Shown: positions 50,059 to 58,411 of the stretch, one piece after another
How positions within the stretch are numbered: the stretch's first letter is position 1
How the letters are laid out: each line of letters opens with the position of its first letter
Notes under the pieces: generated by a model
Database searches by the model: none
What the model saw: only the letters and a program-made list of their open reading frames with translations
What the model was told of the DNA's origin: nothing
Source of the DNA: BP-464 sp045805505
GTDB lineage: Bacteria > Actinomycetota > Thermoleophilia > Solirubrobacterales > Solirubrobacteraceae
Direction: 5' to 3'
DNA length: 64,000 nucleotides
Assembly: GCA_045805505.1 (NCBI GenBank)
Contig: JBJMLA010000164.1
Coordinates: 11,896 to 75,895 of the forward strand
Program-made: the position numbers and the translations under genes

Positions 50059-50247
50059 TCAACGCCCCGTCGGCCTGACCACCATGGTCTCCGCCTCGGC
50101 CACGTCCTGGTTGGGGACCTCGCGACGAGCGGTCCCGCGGTCGGCGATGTAGCTCGTCCAGTCCTCCCCATTCCAGAAGCGCTGCTCATGGAGTTCCCAC
50201 GGATCCGGATACCAGGCCGCGGGCCAGACCTCGGTCGCTTCTGACAA
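50059..50247 (-). CDS. Small DUF2510-like protein
   Basis: 62 residues from a TTG at 50247. The segment AAWYPDPWELHEQRFWNGEDWTSYIAD matches the short DUF2510 motif (WYPDP...R-W-G-x-W-T) common in actinobacterial membrane or secreted proteins, here alone. The frame could start earlier inside purU (ATG 50313). It follows purU after 11 bp and is probably on the same message. The function is unknown. Confidence 0.6.
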   Translation of the reverse strand: MSEATEVWPAAWYPDPWELHEQRFWNGEDWTSYIADRGTARREVPNQDVAEAETMVVRPTGR

Positions 50248-50258
50248 GACGATCCTCG

Positions 50259-51149
<891 letters not shown>

Positions 51150-51259
51150 CGTGCTCACGTTCGGGGTCCCGTCCTGGTCGGCGATGTGGCCCAGCGGGCA
51201 TGACGAGCGCCCCGAGGCGTCGTGGATTATTTGCGGCTCAACCGGAGCGGAGGCAGCAA

Positions 51260-51376
51260 CTAGTCCTCGGCACTCGCCGGCGGCACGCACAGACCGAGCC
51301 AGCTCAGGTGCACGCCCTGCGCGACGAGCAATCGTCGCCAGCGCGCCATGGATCGGTCCGAGATTGTGAACGACAC
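51260..51376 (-). other. 38-codon leader frame upstream of purU
   Basis: A GTG inside box 11 (51376) opens a 38-codon frame ending at 51260, 110 bp before purU. The product shows a basic, Trp/Leu-rich helix. It could be a leaderless leader peptide or the remnant of a gene. The ~220-bp leader otherwise shows no feature I recognise. Confidence 0.3.
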
Positions 51377-51390
51377 GGCACGTATCGTAT
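51373..51390 (-). promoter_or_regulatory. TetR-type box 11 (ACACGG-CACGTA-TCGTAT)
   Basis: One half-site is perfect, the other degenerate. It lies 224 bp upstream of purU and brings folate recycling into the regulon. Confidence 0.6.
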
Positions 51391-51416
51391 AGGACCCGAG
51401 CCGGGTCATGCAACCG

Positions 51417-51701
51417 CTACATACGGCCGTAGTAGATCGGCCTCGAGCGATCCAGCGGTGGGACTTCGAGCTGAACCGTTTCGTCCTTGCCGTCGTCATC
51501 GACCAGTGAGTAGATCTGCGAGACGCTCAGCAGCTCCTCGCGCCCACCGACCTCGACAACGATGTGCCCCACCGCGATGACGCGGCCCCGGTACTCGACC
51601 GATTCGCCGCGGAGCGCACGCGTCACGTCGTCGAGCAGGTCGTGGCACTCCCGGTCGACCTCGAGTTCGCGTCCGTCGGTCAGACGAATGAGCGTCCGCA
51701 T
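51417..51701 (-). CDS. Hypothetical protein, 94 aa
   Basis: A small soluble, acidic, beta-rich protein (MRTLIRLTDGRELEVDRECHDLLDDV...). No motif is recognised. It sits between the catabolic genes and the integration module and may be part of the latter. ATG at 51701 is chosen because the conserved-looking RLTDGRELEV starts there; an upstream in-frame ATG adds 12 basic residues. Confidence 0.5.
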   Translation of the reverse strand: MRTLIRLTDGRELEVDRECHDLLDDVTRALRGESVEYRGRVIAVGHIVVEVGGREELLSVSQIYSLVDDDGKDETVQLEVPPLDRSRPIYYGRM

Positions 51702-51831
51702 CGGTCGTTGATAACAGGTCCGACGTTGGCGCATCAACAGGGGATGGATCGCCCGCCGTCCTCGCTACTGAGGCCGTGTGCACTAGCAACCCACCGGGGG
51801 GTGGTTCGCGCCTCGCGCGACGTAGAGAGCA

Positions 51832-52080
51832 ATGGATGACCTGCCTGGCGATCTGCTCCGGCCCGCACAGGTCTGCCGCATGCTCGGCGTGTCGAGATCG
51901 TGGCTGTACGCAGCCGCGCAGTCAGGGCGCATTCCCTGCGTCAGGCTCGGCGGCCCGGACGGTCCGTTGCGCTTCGTGCCCGGAGACATCGCGACGTGGA
52001 TCGAAGAGGCCCGTGCCGCCTGGGCGCCGGGCAGGACGTCGGGACAGATCCTCGACCGCGCCGCGAGGTTCCGGCGCTAG
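51832..52080 (+). CDS. Excisionase-like MerR/HTH_17 protein
   Basis: 82 residues with a DNA-binding winged helix: LLRPAQVCRMLGVSRSWLYAAAQSGRIPCVRLGGPDGPLRFVPGDIATWIEE, the arrangement of Xis/AlpA-type excisionases. It ends 9 bp before the integrase ATG on the same strand, the usual xis-int order. It would direct excision of the island through sites near the ends. Confidence 0.8.
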   Translation: MDDLPGDLLRPAQVCRMLGVSRSWLYAAAQSGRIPCVRLGGPDGPLRFVPGDIATWIEEARAAWAPGRTSGQILDRAARFRR

Positions 52081-52089
52081 GCGAGGCTG

Positions 52090-53220
52090 ATGGCGCGAGG
52101 CACCATCATCAGCCGCGCACGGGCAGACGGGTCGACCGCCTTCGTCATCAAGTACCGCACCGCCGACGGCACGCAGGTCAAGCGCGTCGTGCCCGGAGGG
52201 CGGCGAGAGGCCGAGCGCGAACTCGCCAAAGCGCTCAGTGGCGCGTCGAGCGGCGCGCTGAAGTCGGTCAACCGCGACGCCTTCGAGGACGCGGCCTATG
52301 CCTGGCTGGAGCGCAAGCGCCCGCGGATCGAGCCGTCGACCTACAACGACTACGAGACCCACCTGCGACTGCGACTCGTCCCGGCCTTCGGAACCCTGAA
52401 GCTCCAGCACATCACGCGAGAGAAGATCGAGCTCTACCTGGCCCGCCTCGACCGCGAGGGCCGGCTGAGCCGCAAGACGATCAACGACTCGCTGATCCCA
52501 CTCCGGCAGATCCTCAGCCTCGCGGTCCGACAAGGACGGCTGCCGGCGAACCCGGCGTTGAGCACCGACCGCGACGACCCGCTCGAGCTTCCTTACGAGC
52601 AGCCGGCGATGCTGTTCATGTCGCGCGAGGAGGCCAACCGCTACCTCGACTCGTGCTCCGAGAGCTATCAGCTGCTCGCCGAGGTCCTGCTCGGCACCGG
52701 CGCGCGCATCGGCGAGGCGCTCGCTCTCGAGTGGCGTGACCTCAGCTGGGACACCAACTCGATCCGGATCGAACGAGCGCTTAAGAAGCGCCGGGGCAGC
52801 AAGATCGCCAAGGCCCTGGGCGGCCCTAAGGGCGACCGCCCGCGCACGGTCTTCGTCGCACCGTACGTGATGGACCTCCTACGCCGCGAGCGCGACGCCC
52901 GCCGCGAGGCCGGCACCCTCGGCAAGCTCGTCTTCGTCTCGGAGACCGGCGACTACCGCGACCACGACAACGTGCGCAACCGCGGCCACTTCCATGCCGT
53001 CCGCGACGCCGCGCTGAACCCCGACCTGCGCCTGCACGACCTCCGTCACACCGCCGCCGCCCTCTGGCTGGGCCACGGCGAGTCCATCTACTTCGTCAAG
53101 GAACAGCTCGGGCACGCGGACATCCAGACGACGATCGACCTCTACGGGCACCCGGACCAGGCGGCGCACGCGGAGGCAGCGGCGCGGGCGGGACAGTGGC
53201 GGTCCGTCCGGCACGGTTGA
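52090..53220 (+). CDS. int: Tyrosine recombinase (site-specific integrase)
   Basis: 376 residues. N-terminal Arm-binding domain (GTIISRARADGSTAFVIKYRTADG), a SAM-like core-binding domain (~65-150) and the catalytic domain with Arg206 (GTGARIGEAL), His316-x-x-Arg319 (LHDLRHTAA), His342 (LGHADIQTT) and the nucleophile Tyr352 (DLYGH). All catalytic residues are intact, so excision is possible. It lies 540 bp from the tRNA-Pro attachment repeat and reads toward it, the classic arrangement for tRNA-targeting islands. Confidence 0.93.
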   Translation: MARGTIISRARADGSTAFVIKYRTADGTQVKRVVPGGRREAERELAKALSGASSGALKSVNRDAFEDAAYAWLERKRPRIEPSTYNDYETHLRLRLVPAFGTLKLQHITREKIELYLARLDREGRLSRKTINDSLIPLRQILSLAVRQGRLPANPALSTDRDDPLELPYEQPAMLFMSREEANRYLDSCSESYQLLAEVLLGTGARIGEALALEWRDLSWDTNSIRIERALKKRRGSKIAKALGGPKGDRPRTVFVAPYVMDLLRRERDARREAGTLGKLVFVSETGDYRDHDNVRNRGHFHAVRDAALNPDLRLHDLRHTAAALWLGHGESIYFVKEQLGHADIQTTIDLYGHPDQAAHAEAAARAGQWRSVRHG

Positions 53221-53402
53221 AAAAGTGTGGACAGTTGGTGGGAGTTGTGCGCTCTTTTCTCGGAGCAACTCTTGGGTGCTAGCCACCTCGGGTGCAACAC
53301 TTCCAACGGGACTTCTGCGTCCTCGTTTGCCTTCAGCCGAGCCGTAGGCCCCCACACGGGCTCCGGGTGCGCTGTAGCCCGACATACGCCCTTGAGTCCA
53401 TA

Positions 53403-53455
53403 GAAGCCGCCTCCGCTGGGCGGCTTCGCCCGTTCAGGGGACGCCTCGGCGTCCC
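53403..53455. other. Two tandem hairpins after the integrase gene
   Basis: GAAGCCGCC/GGCGGCTTC (53403-53427) and GGGACGCC/GGCGTCCC (53438-53455) are perfect stems of 9 and 8 bp. They may end integrase transcription or act in the island end. They lie in the 540-bp region between int and tRNA-Pro that has no large gene. Confidence 0.5.
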
Positions 53456-53480
53456 GTAACGCCGGCAGAGGAGAACCGTT

Positions 53481-53588
53481 GTGGAAACGGTTGACCTTGT
53501 GCTGCGCGCGCTCACGCTCGTCCTCCAGGCCGCTCAGTGGCTTGTGACCGAGCGCCGGCGTCAGCGCACGCTGCCTGACGAGTCCTAG
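53481..53588 (+). CDS. Possible 35-aa small protein in the right island end
   Basis: GTG at 53481 with AGAGGAG 7-13 bp upstream. The product is one amphipathic/hydrophobic helix (VDLVLRALTLVLQAAQWLV) followed by a basic and acidic tail. The start codon lies in the loop of a hairpin (AACCGTT/AACGGTT, 53474-53492), which could control translation. Unknown family; short toxin- or phage-type membrane peptides look similar. Confidence 0.4.
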   Translation: METVDLVLRALTLVLQAAQWLVTERRRQRTLPDES

Positions 53589-53668
53589 CGACCCGGCAGG
53601 CTCACTCATTCTCGTCTCAGCGGCACCCCCGGGGGCGGGGGAAATTCGTGCTGCCCGAAAATAAAAGT

Positions 53669-53685
53669 GGTACCAATTTGGTACC
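53669..53685. repeat. 17-bp palindrome GGTACCAATTTGGTACC, right copy
   Basis: Identical to 11263-11279 and in the same orientation, about 75 bp inside the right att repeat; identity extends 4 bp (ACGC) on the right. Candidate arm-type recombination site. Confidence 0.55.
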
Positions 53686-53728
53686 ACGCGGCCGATTTCA
53701 AGGGTCACCGGAAGGCCGCCGGAACGAA

Positions 53729-53754
53729 GAAAGGCCCGCCAAAGCGGGCCTTTC
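53729..53754 (-). terminator. Rho-independent terminator of tRNA-Pro
   Basis: GAAAGGCCCGC (53729-53739) and GCGGGCCTTTC (53744-53754) form an 11-bp stem with a 4-nt loop. On the minus strand it is followed by TTCTTCGTT. It is on the island side of the junction, so the element brings its own terminator for the reconstituted tRNA gene. Confidence 0.8.
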
Positions 53755-53760
53755 GTGTAG

Positions 53761-53804
53761 TCGGGGAGACAGGATTTGAACCTGCGACCGCCCGGCCCCC
53801 AGCC
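53761..53804. repeat. Right attachment site (44-bp direct repeat within tRNA-Pro)
   Basis: Perfectly identical to 11125-11168. It covers the discriminator base, acceptor 3' strand, T arm, variable loop and part of the anticodon arm of the tRNA-Pro gene. Confidence 0.92.
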
Positions 53805-53834
53805 GGGTGCGCTACCAGACTGCGCCACTCCCCG
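53761..53834 (-). tRNA. tRNA-Pro(GGG)
   Basis: A 74-nt cloverleaf on the minus strand: acceptor CGGGGAG/CTCCCCG, anticodon stem CCCGG/CCGGG with loop CTGGGGG (anticodon GGG), T loop TTCAAAT. It is intact although its 3' part is the integration site. The tRNA-Gly lies upstream on the same strand. Confidence 0.93.
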
Positions 53835-53925
53835 TGACGGGCCACAGGCTACCGCCAGTTCCATCCGGACCCGATTCGCGATCTCTGAGGGAGTGCGGAT
53901 GGCTCCTGATGGAGCAGCTCGAGGA

Positions 53926-53997
53926 AGCGGGCGACGGGACTCGAACCCGTTCTCCAACCTTGGAAGGGTCGTGTGCAGCCAGTAACACCTCGCCCGC
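53926..53997 (-). tRNA. tRNA-Gly(TCC)
   Basis: 72 nt, minus strand. Acceptor GCGGGCG/CGCCCGC, anticodon loop CTTCCAA (TCC), T loop TTCGAGT. Probably co-transcribed with tRNA-Pro; about 90 bp apart. Confidence 0.93.
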
Positions 53998-54011
53998 GTA
54001 GAGGCGAAATT

Positions 54012-54845
54012 CTAGCTCGTCGCCCGGCGCTCCTCCGTCGGCACGTCCCCTTCGTCGCCGATCAGGTTCGGCGGCGGCCAGGGGCCGAACCAGTTGTCGG
54101 CGGCGCCGTCGAGCGTGACCGTGCTGCCGCTCAGGGAGCGACCGAGGGGCGTGGCCAGCAGGGCGATCAGCCAGGCGAACTCCTGCATCGTGCCCAGCCT
54201 CTGGAGCGGGACGGAGCGCGCGGCTCCGCGGTAGACGGGCTCGGGGTACTTGCGCAGGGACTCGGTGTCGAAGCGGCCGATGGCGGCGGCGACGAACGCG
54301 AGCTCGGGCCGCCGCGACGCCCAGTCGCGGGTCAGCGCCTCGACGGCGGCGCGCGCCGCGCCGGTGTGCGCCATAGCGGGCATGCCGTGGTGGGGCGAGA
54401 CGGTGATGTTGACGACGGTCCCGCCACCGGCCGGGAGGAAGGCGCGGTCGACAGCCGCCTCGGTCATCGTGGTGGTGCCCCCCACGTTGAGCCGCTGGAC
54501 CGCGCGCCACCCCTTGGCGGTGATCGCCTCGGCCGGCACGAAGTACTGGCCGCCGGCGTTGTTGACGAGCAGGTCCAGCCGGCCATGGCGTTCGAGGGCG
54601 GCGTCGACGATCGCCGCTGCCTGCTCGGTCTCGCGGATGTCGCCGGAAACCGTCGAGCAGCGTTCGCCGATCCCCGCGGCGGCCTCGTCGAGGACCTCCC
54701 GCCGCCGGCCGGCGATGACGACATGGGCTCCGCAGGCGGCGAGCTCGGCAGCCGCGGCGCGGCCGAGGTTGGTCCCGCCGCCGGTGACGACCGCGACGCG
54801 TCCCGCCAGGACGTCAGGGGCGAAGATCTCCGAGGGGCCGGCCAT
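54012..54845 (-). CDS. SDR-family oxidoreductase, PECR-like branch
   Basis: 277 residues. Cofactor motif VVTGGGTNLGRAAAAEL, NNAGGQYF. In the active-site helix the usual Tyr-x3-Lys is replaced: AHTGAARAAVEALTRDWA. This His/Ser-x-GAAR form is normal in peroxisomal trans-2-enoyl-CoA reductase-like enzymes, so it is not a broken gene. Likely an NADP-dependent enoyl-CoA or related reductase. It is followed upstream, 13 bp apart, by another SDR gene on the same strand. Confidence 0.82.
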   Translation of the reverse strand: MAGPSEIFAPDVLAGRVAVVTGGGTNLGRAAAAELAACGAHVVIAGRRREVLDEAAAGIGERCSTVSGDIRETEQAAAIVDAALERHGRLDLLVNNAGGQYFVPAEAITAKGWRAVQRLNVGGTTTMTEAAVDRAFLPAGGGTVVNITVSPHHGMPAMAHTGAARAAVEALTRDWASRRPELAFVAAAIGRFDTESLRKYPEPVYRGAARSVPLQRLGTMQEFAWLIALLATPLGRSLSGSTVTLDGAADNWFGPWPPPNLIGDEGDVPTEERRATS

Positions 54846-54858
54846 GGCCGGCGGGAGC

Positions 54859-55626
54859 CTAGTCCTCCAGCGCGAGCTGGTTGGCCGCGGGACCCATCAG
54901 CAGCATCCCGCCGTCGACGACCTGGCTGGTGCCGGTGATGTAGGACGCCTCCGGCGAGGCGAGGAAGGCGATCAGCGCGCCGACCTCGCGCGCGTCGCCG
55001 GGGCGACCGGCCGGGATCCCGGGCCTGTCCTCCCCATGTGGGTCGGAGTCCTCCTGCCCCGTCATGGGCGTGGCGATCTCCCCCGGCGCCACGGAGTTGA
55101 CGGTGATGCCGTGCTCGGCCAGTTCGAGCGCCATGTTCTTGGTCAGGCCGCCGAGCCCGTGCTTGGAGATCACGTACGGCGTCGAGCCCTCGAGCGGCGC
55201 GTGCTCGTGGACCGAGGTGACGTTGATGATCCTTCCCCGCACCCCGTCGGCGACCATCCGCCGCGCAGCCGCCTGGGCAGCGAGGAACGCGCCGATCAGG
55301 TTGACCTCGAGCACGTCGCGCAGCTCGTCGAGTCCGACCTCGAGAAACGGGGTGTCGGCGCCGCTGCCCGCGTTGTTGTCGAGCACGTCGAGGCCGCCGA
55401 GAGCGTTGGCGAGCTCGTCGACGGTCGCCTGAACGGCATCGGTCTTGGTCAGGTCGAGGTGGCGGACCTCGGCGCGGCGGCCGAGCGCCTGCACCTCACT
55501 CGCGGTGTCGCGCGCACCGTCCTCGTCGCGGCTGTAGGTGACGCCGACGTCGTGGCCGGCGCGGGCGAGCGCCACCGCCGCCGCCTTGCCGATCCCCGAG
55601 TCCGAGCCGCTGACGATCGCTGCCAT
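54859..55626 (-). CDS. SDR-family oxidoreductase
   Basis: 255 residues with the classical SDR motifs: AAIVSGSDSGIGKAAAVAL (cofactor), DNNAGSG, the catalytic Ser in INVTSVHEHAP and Tyr-x3-Lys (YVISKHGLGGLTKNMALEL), and the C-terminal GGMLL. Oxidises or reduces a hydroxyl or ketone with NAD(P). Probably in an operon with the PECR-like gene downstream. The substrate is not deducible. Confidence 0.87.
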   Translation of the reverse strand: MAAIVSGSDSGIGKAAAVALARAGHDVGVTYSRDEDGARDTASEVQALGRRAEVRHLDLTKTDAVQATVDELANALGGLDVLDNNAGSGADTPFLEVGLDELRDVLEVNLIGAFLAAQAAARRMVADGVRGRIINVTSVHEHAPLEGSTPYVISKHGLGGLTKNMALELAEHGITVNSVAPGEIATPMTGQEDSDPHGEDRPGIPAGRPGDAREVGALIAFLASPEASYITGTSQVVDGGMLLMGPAANQLALED

Positions 55627-55662
55627 GCCCGTGGAGCTACCCGACGGGCGCAGGCGGAAAAG

Positions 55663-55734
55663 CGGGGGAGCCGGGATTCGAACCCGGATTCACGGTTTTG
55701 GAGACCGCGCGCATAGCCGTTAACTCACTCCCCC
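55663..55734 (-). tRNA. tRNA-Trp(CCA)
   Basis: 72 nt, minus strand. Acceptor GGGGGAG/CTCCCCC, anticodon loop CTCCAAA (CCA), T arm CCGGG-TTCGAAT-CCCGG. The D stem as I align it (AGTT/TGCG) pairs poorly, which is odd; the anticodon and T arms are normal. Confidence 0.8.
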
Positions 55735-55772
55735 GGGAAGCCCGGCCAGTCTAGCCAGGGAGGGTGCGGCCG

Positions 55773-56837
55773 CTAGGCGGCGCGGCGGACGGCCGCGACC
55801 TTGCGCGCCGCCCGGCGCTTGCGGCCCGGCAGCGTGACGTCGCGGTTGCGCAGCTTGCGCAGCTCGAGTGCCGTGGTCCGCACGGCCGTCTCGGCCACCG
55901 CGACGCGGCGCGCGCGTGACATGAGGTTCGGGCCCATGGCCTGGAGGTCCCGCTTGGTCGGCTGGAGAAGGAGGACCTCGGTGCCGCTCTCGCGCACCTT
56001 GCGCGCCTCGTGACCGAGGCGCTTGCCCGACTCGCGGCGCATCAGCGCACCGACCGCGTCGCCCGGCGTGCGGATCGGAACGCTCGCCAGCGACGACGTC
56101 GGGTTCAGGCAGATGACGAGGTCGAACTGCTCGTCGCGGACCAGGTCGAGGTTCGACGGCGAGCAGATCCCGCCGTCGACGTAGCGCGACGACCCGATCT
56201 TGACCGGGTGGTAGAAGGCGGGGATGGCGCAGGAGGCCGCGACGGCCTGGCCGGCGGTGGCCGCCGGAGCCCCCTTCGTGCCGAAGACCACGCGCTTGCC
56301 GGTGCGGTAGTCGGCCGCCACCGGGCGGAAGCCGGGATGGTCGGGCCACTCGCCGACGAAGCCCTCGACGAGCTCGCTGATCGGCTGCGTCGAGATGAAG
56401 CCGCGCGGCAGCCAGCCGCCGAGCAGGGCCGTGGGCGCATGACGGGTCGGATGCAGCAGCGTGCCCATGGCCAGCCGCCACGAGCCCGGTCCCACCGAAG
56501 GCAGCCCGCGATGCAGCCGGAACTCCGCACCCGTCGCCCGGGCGGCGATGTCGGCAGCGCCCTCGAGCACGTCGGAGAACTTCTCGGCGAGCAGGTCGCC
56601 GCGCTCCTCGGTCTCGGCCATCTCGTCGAGCGCCTTGCCGCTCGAGTAGGCGGCCATGAACGCCGGCGGGATGCCGTGCGCGGTCATCGCGCCGATGACC
56701 GAGCCCGCGGACGTCCCGTAGATCAGCTCGGCCTCCGCCGGCGACCAGCCCGTCTCGGACTCCAGCGCCTCAAGGGCCCCGATGAGCCATGAGGCCCCCA
56801 CGAGACCGCCGCCACCAAGAACCAAGCCAACGCGCAT
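55773..56837 (-). CDS. Patatin-like phospholipase
   Basis: 354 residues. N-terminal VGLVLGGGGLVGASWLIGAL is the oxyanion glycine motif, GTSAGS carries the nucleophilic Ser, and DGGICSP provides the catalytic Asp. Ser-Asp dyad acyl hydrolase, cytoplasmic or membrane-associated. The C-terminus is very basic (GRKRRAARKVAAVRRAA), which suggests binding to membrane or nucleic acid. ATG at 56837. Confidence 0.9.
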   Translation of the reverse strand: MRVGLVLGGGGLVGASWLIGALEALESETGWSPAEAELIYGTSAGSVIGAMTAHGIPPAFMAAYSSGKALDEMAETEERGDLLAEKFSDVLEGAADIAARATGAEFRLHRGLPSVGPGSWRLAMGTLLHPTRHAPTALLGGWLPRGFISTQPISELVEGFVGEWPDHPGFRPVAADYRTGKRVVFGTKGAPAATAGQAVAASCAIPAFYHPVKIGSSRYVDGGICSPSNLDLVRDEQFDLVICLNPTSSLASVPIRTPGDAVGALMRRESGKRLGHEARKVRESGTEVLLLQPTKRDLQAMGPNLMSRARRVAVAETAVRTTALELRKLRNRDVTLPGRKRRAARKVAAVRRAA

Positions 56838-56906
56838 TGGGGCCGTCCTGCCCCCTTGACACCACGTCAAACCGTCCTTGTGTCTTTACGGACAAACAGG
56901 GGTCAG

Positions 56907-56988
56907 TGCGGGCGGAGGGATTCGAACCCCCACGGCTTGCGCCACCGGCACCTAAAGCCGGCGTGTCTGCCAGTTCCACCACGCCCGC
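56907..56988 (-). tRNA. tRNA-Leu(TAG)
   Basis: 82 nt class II tRNA, minus strand. Acceptor GCGGGCG/CGCCCGC, anticodon stem CCGGC/GCCGG with loop TTTAGGT (TAG), a variable arm, T loop TTCGAAT. Confidence 0.93.
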
Positions 56989-57040
56989 ATTTGAAAGAAG
57001 TGATGCACGCCGACGCCCGCGATTGTAAGGTCCGCGGACG

Positions 57041-57526
57041 GTGGCCCAGACCTACGAGATCGAGCACCCGAACCGGCACAAGGCTGCGTCGAAGGCGACG
57101 CGCGCCGTGGTGGTCCTCCTGCTGCTGGTCAGCGTCGCCCTGTTCCTCGTCGTGACGGTCGGCGGCTGGAGCGCGCTCGTCGGCGCGCAGGCGATGCAGA
57201 TCTTCTACATCGTCGTCTACCTGCTGATGGCCTTCTACGTCATGCGCTGGAATCGCGGCGTGCTTCCGGTGATCGCGGCGCTCGCGATCATCATGGCCAT
57301 CTTCGCCGCCGTGGCCACACCCGCGTGGTTCGACCGCGACAAGACGGGCTTCGAGGACCCCGCGCTCGCGTCCGAGGTCCTCGGCCTGGTCACGGCGATC
57401 ATCGTGCCGGTCCAGATCCTCCTCATCGCCTTCGCCATGCGCGGCTTCCAGCAGGCCTGGAACGTCGAGGTCGAGCGCTACGCCGACGGCAGCAGCAACG
57501 CTGACGTCGTCGCCGCTCGCGCCTGA
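57041..57526 (+). CDS. Small integral membrane protein
   Basis: 161 residues from a GTG. About four hydrophobic helices (AVVVLLLLVSVALFLVVTVGG, MQIFYIVVYLLMAFYVM, VLPVIAALAIIMAIFAAVATPAW and a last one ending in MRGFQQ). No recognised domain; the charged termini face the same side. It lies between two tRNA-Leu genes and may be a housekeeping membrane protein. Confidence 0.7.
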   Translation: MAQTYEIEHPNRHKAASKATRAVVVLLLLVSVALFLVVTVGGWSALVGAQAMQIFYIVVYLLMAFYVMRWNRGVLPVIAALAIIMAIFAAVATPAWFDRDKTGFEDPALASEVLGLVTAIIVPVQILLIAFAMRGFQQAWNVEVERYADGSSNADVVAARA

Positions 57527-57562
57527 CGAACGTCCGTTCGCGGGCATAGAATTTGACCCTTA

Positions 57563-57648
57563 GCCCGGGTGGCGAAATTTGGTCAGACGCGATGGATTCA
57601 AAATCCATTGGCCTTCGGGCCGTGCGGGTTCGAGTCCCGCCCCGGGTA
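57563..57648 (+). tRNA. tRNA-Leu(CAA)
   Basis: 86 nt class II tRNA. Anticodon loop TTCAAAA (CAA), long variable arm GGCCTTCGGGCC, T loop TTCGAGT, acceptor GCCCGGG paired with CCCGGGT. The LAGLIDADG gene begins 5 nt beyond the 3' end. Confidence 0.92.
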
Positions 57649-57652
57649 CTCG

Positions 57653-58411
57653 ATGCGGGCGCATCAGGAGAGGGAAAAGGCCAGGGAACTCGTCGCGAAT
57701 GGCCTGGACGACAGCGAAGTCGCGCGCGCGACCGGTATCCCGCGAACGACCGTCCGAATGTGGCGGCGCGACAGTTTCCGCGATCCCGCCCCGGGCCGGG
57801 CTTGCGCCATATGTCGCCGCGAAAGTAAGGATTCCGCGGGGCTCGACCTGGCGAGATATGCGTATCTCCTTGGTGCTTATCTCGGTGACGGCCACCTCGT
57901 GCGTCACGCCCGGACGTGGCGACTCACGATCTATCTCGACAGCCGATACCCAGAGATACTCAATGAGGTTGCCGAAGCGATGGAGGCCGTCTTCCGAGAT
58001 AAGAAGGCAAGTCGAGACCTCCATCCAACGTCGGCGCTGGTGCGCGTTTCCATGTACTCGAATCACTGGCCGTGCCTCTTCCCTCAGCACGGCCCGGGTC
58101 GCAAGCACGACCGCCCGATCCATCTCGCCCACTGGCAGCAGCGCATCGTCGACGTGCACCATCAGGAGTTCCTGCGTGGCCTGATCCACAGCGACGGCTG
58201 TCGGCACATCAACCGGGTGTGGCACGGCAACAAGTCCTACGAATACTCGCGGTACAACTTCAGCAACGTCTCTGCCGACATCCGCGCGCTGTTCTGCGCG
58301 AGCTGCGATGCGCTGGGTATCGCGTGGCGGCGAATGAACGCCCGAAACATCTCCGTCGCGCGGCGCGAGGCGGTCGCGGCGCTAGATGAGTTCATCGGGC
58401 CGAAGCGCTAG
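57653..58411 (+). CDS. LAGLIDADG-type homing endonuclease-like protein with HTH, linked to tRNA-Leu
   Basis: 252 residues. Residues ~12-38 form an HTH (ELVANGLDDSEVARATGIPRTTVRMWR); CAIC follows as a possible half zinc site; then LAGLIDADG motif 1 (YLLGAYLGDG, 71-80) and motif 2 (FLRGLIHSDG, 173-182) with a basic C-terminus. The Asp of each motif is retained, so cleavage is possible. The ATG starts 5 nt after tRNA-Leu(CAA), so the message probably reads through from the tRNA. Not inside an intron. Related free-standing proteins are common in actinobacteria and their target is unknown. Confidence 0.8.
   Translation: MRAHQEREKARELVANGLDDSEVARATGIPRTTVRMWRRDSFRDPAPGRACAICRRESKDSAGLDLARYAYLLGAYLGDGHLVRHARTWRLTIYLDSRYPEILNEVAEAMEAVFRDKKASRDLHPTSALVRVSMYSNHWPCLFPQHGPGRKHDRPIHLAHWQQRIVDVHHQEFLRGLIHSDGCRHINRVWHGNKSYEYSRYNFSNVSADIRALFCASCDALGIAWRRMNARNISVARREAVAALDEFIGPKR

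Noticed and set aside
54012..54845. A catalytically dead SDR because Tyr-x3-Lys is missing
   Set aside because: The His/Ser-x-GAAR form is the normal pattern of the PECR-like branch, so inactivation is not supported.
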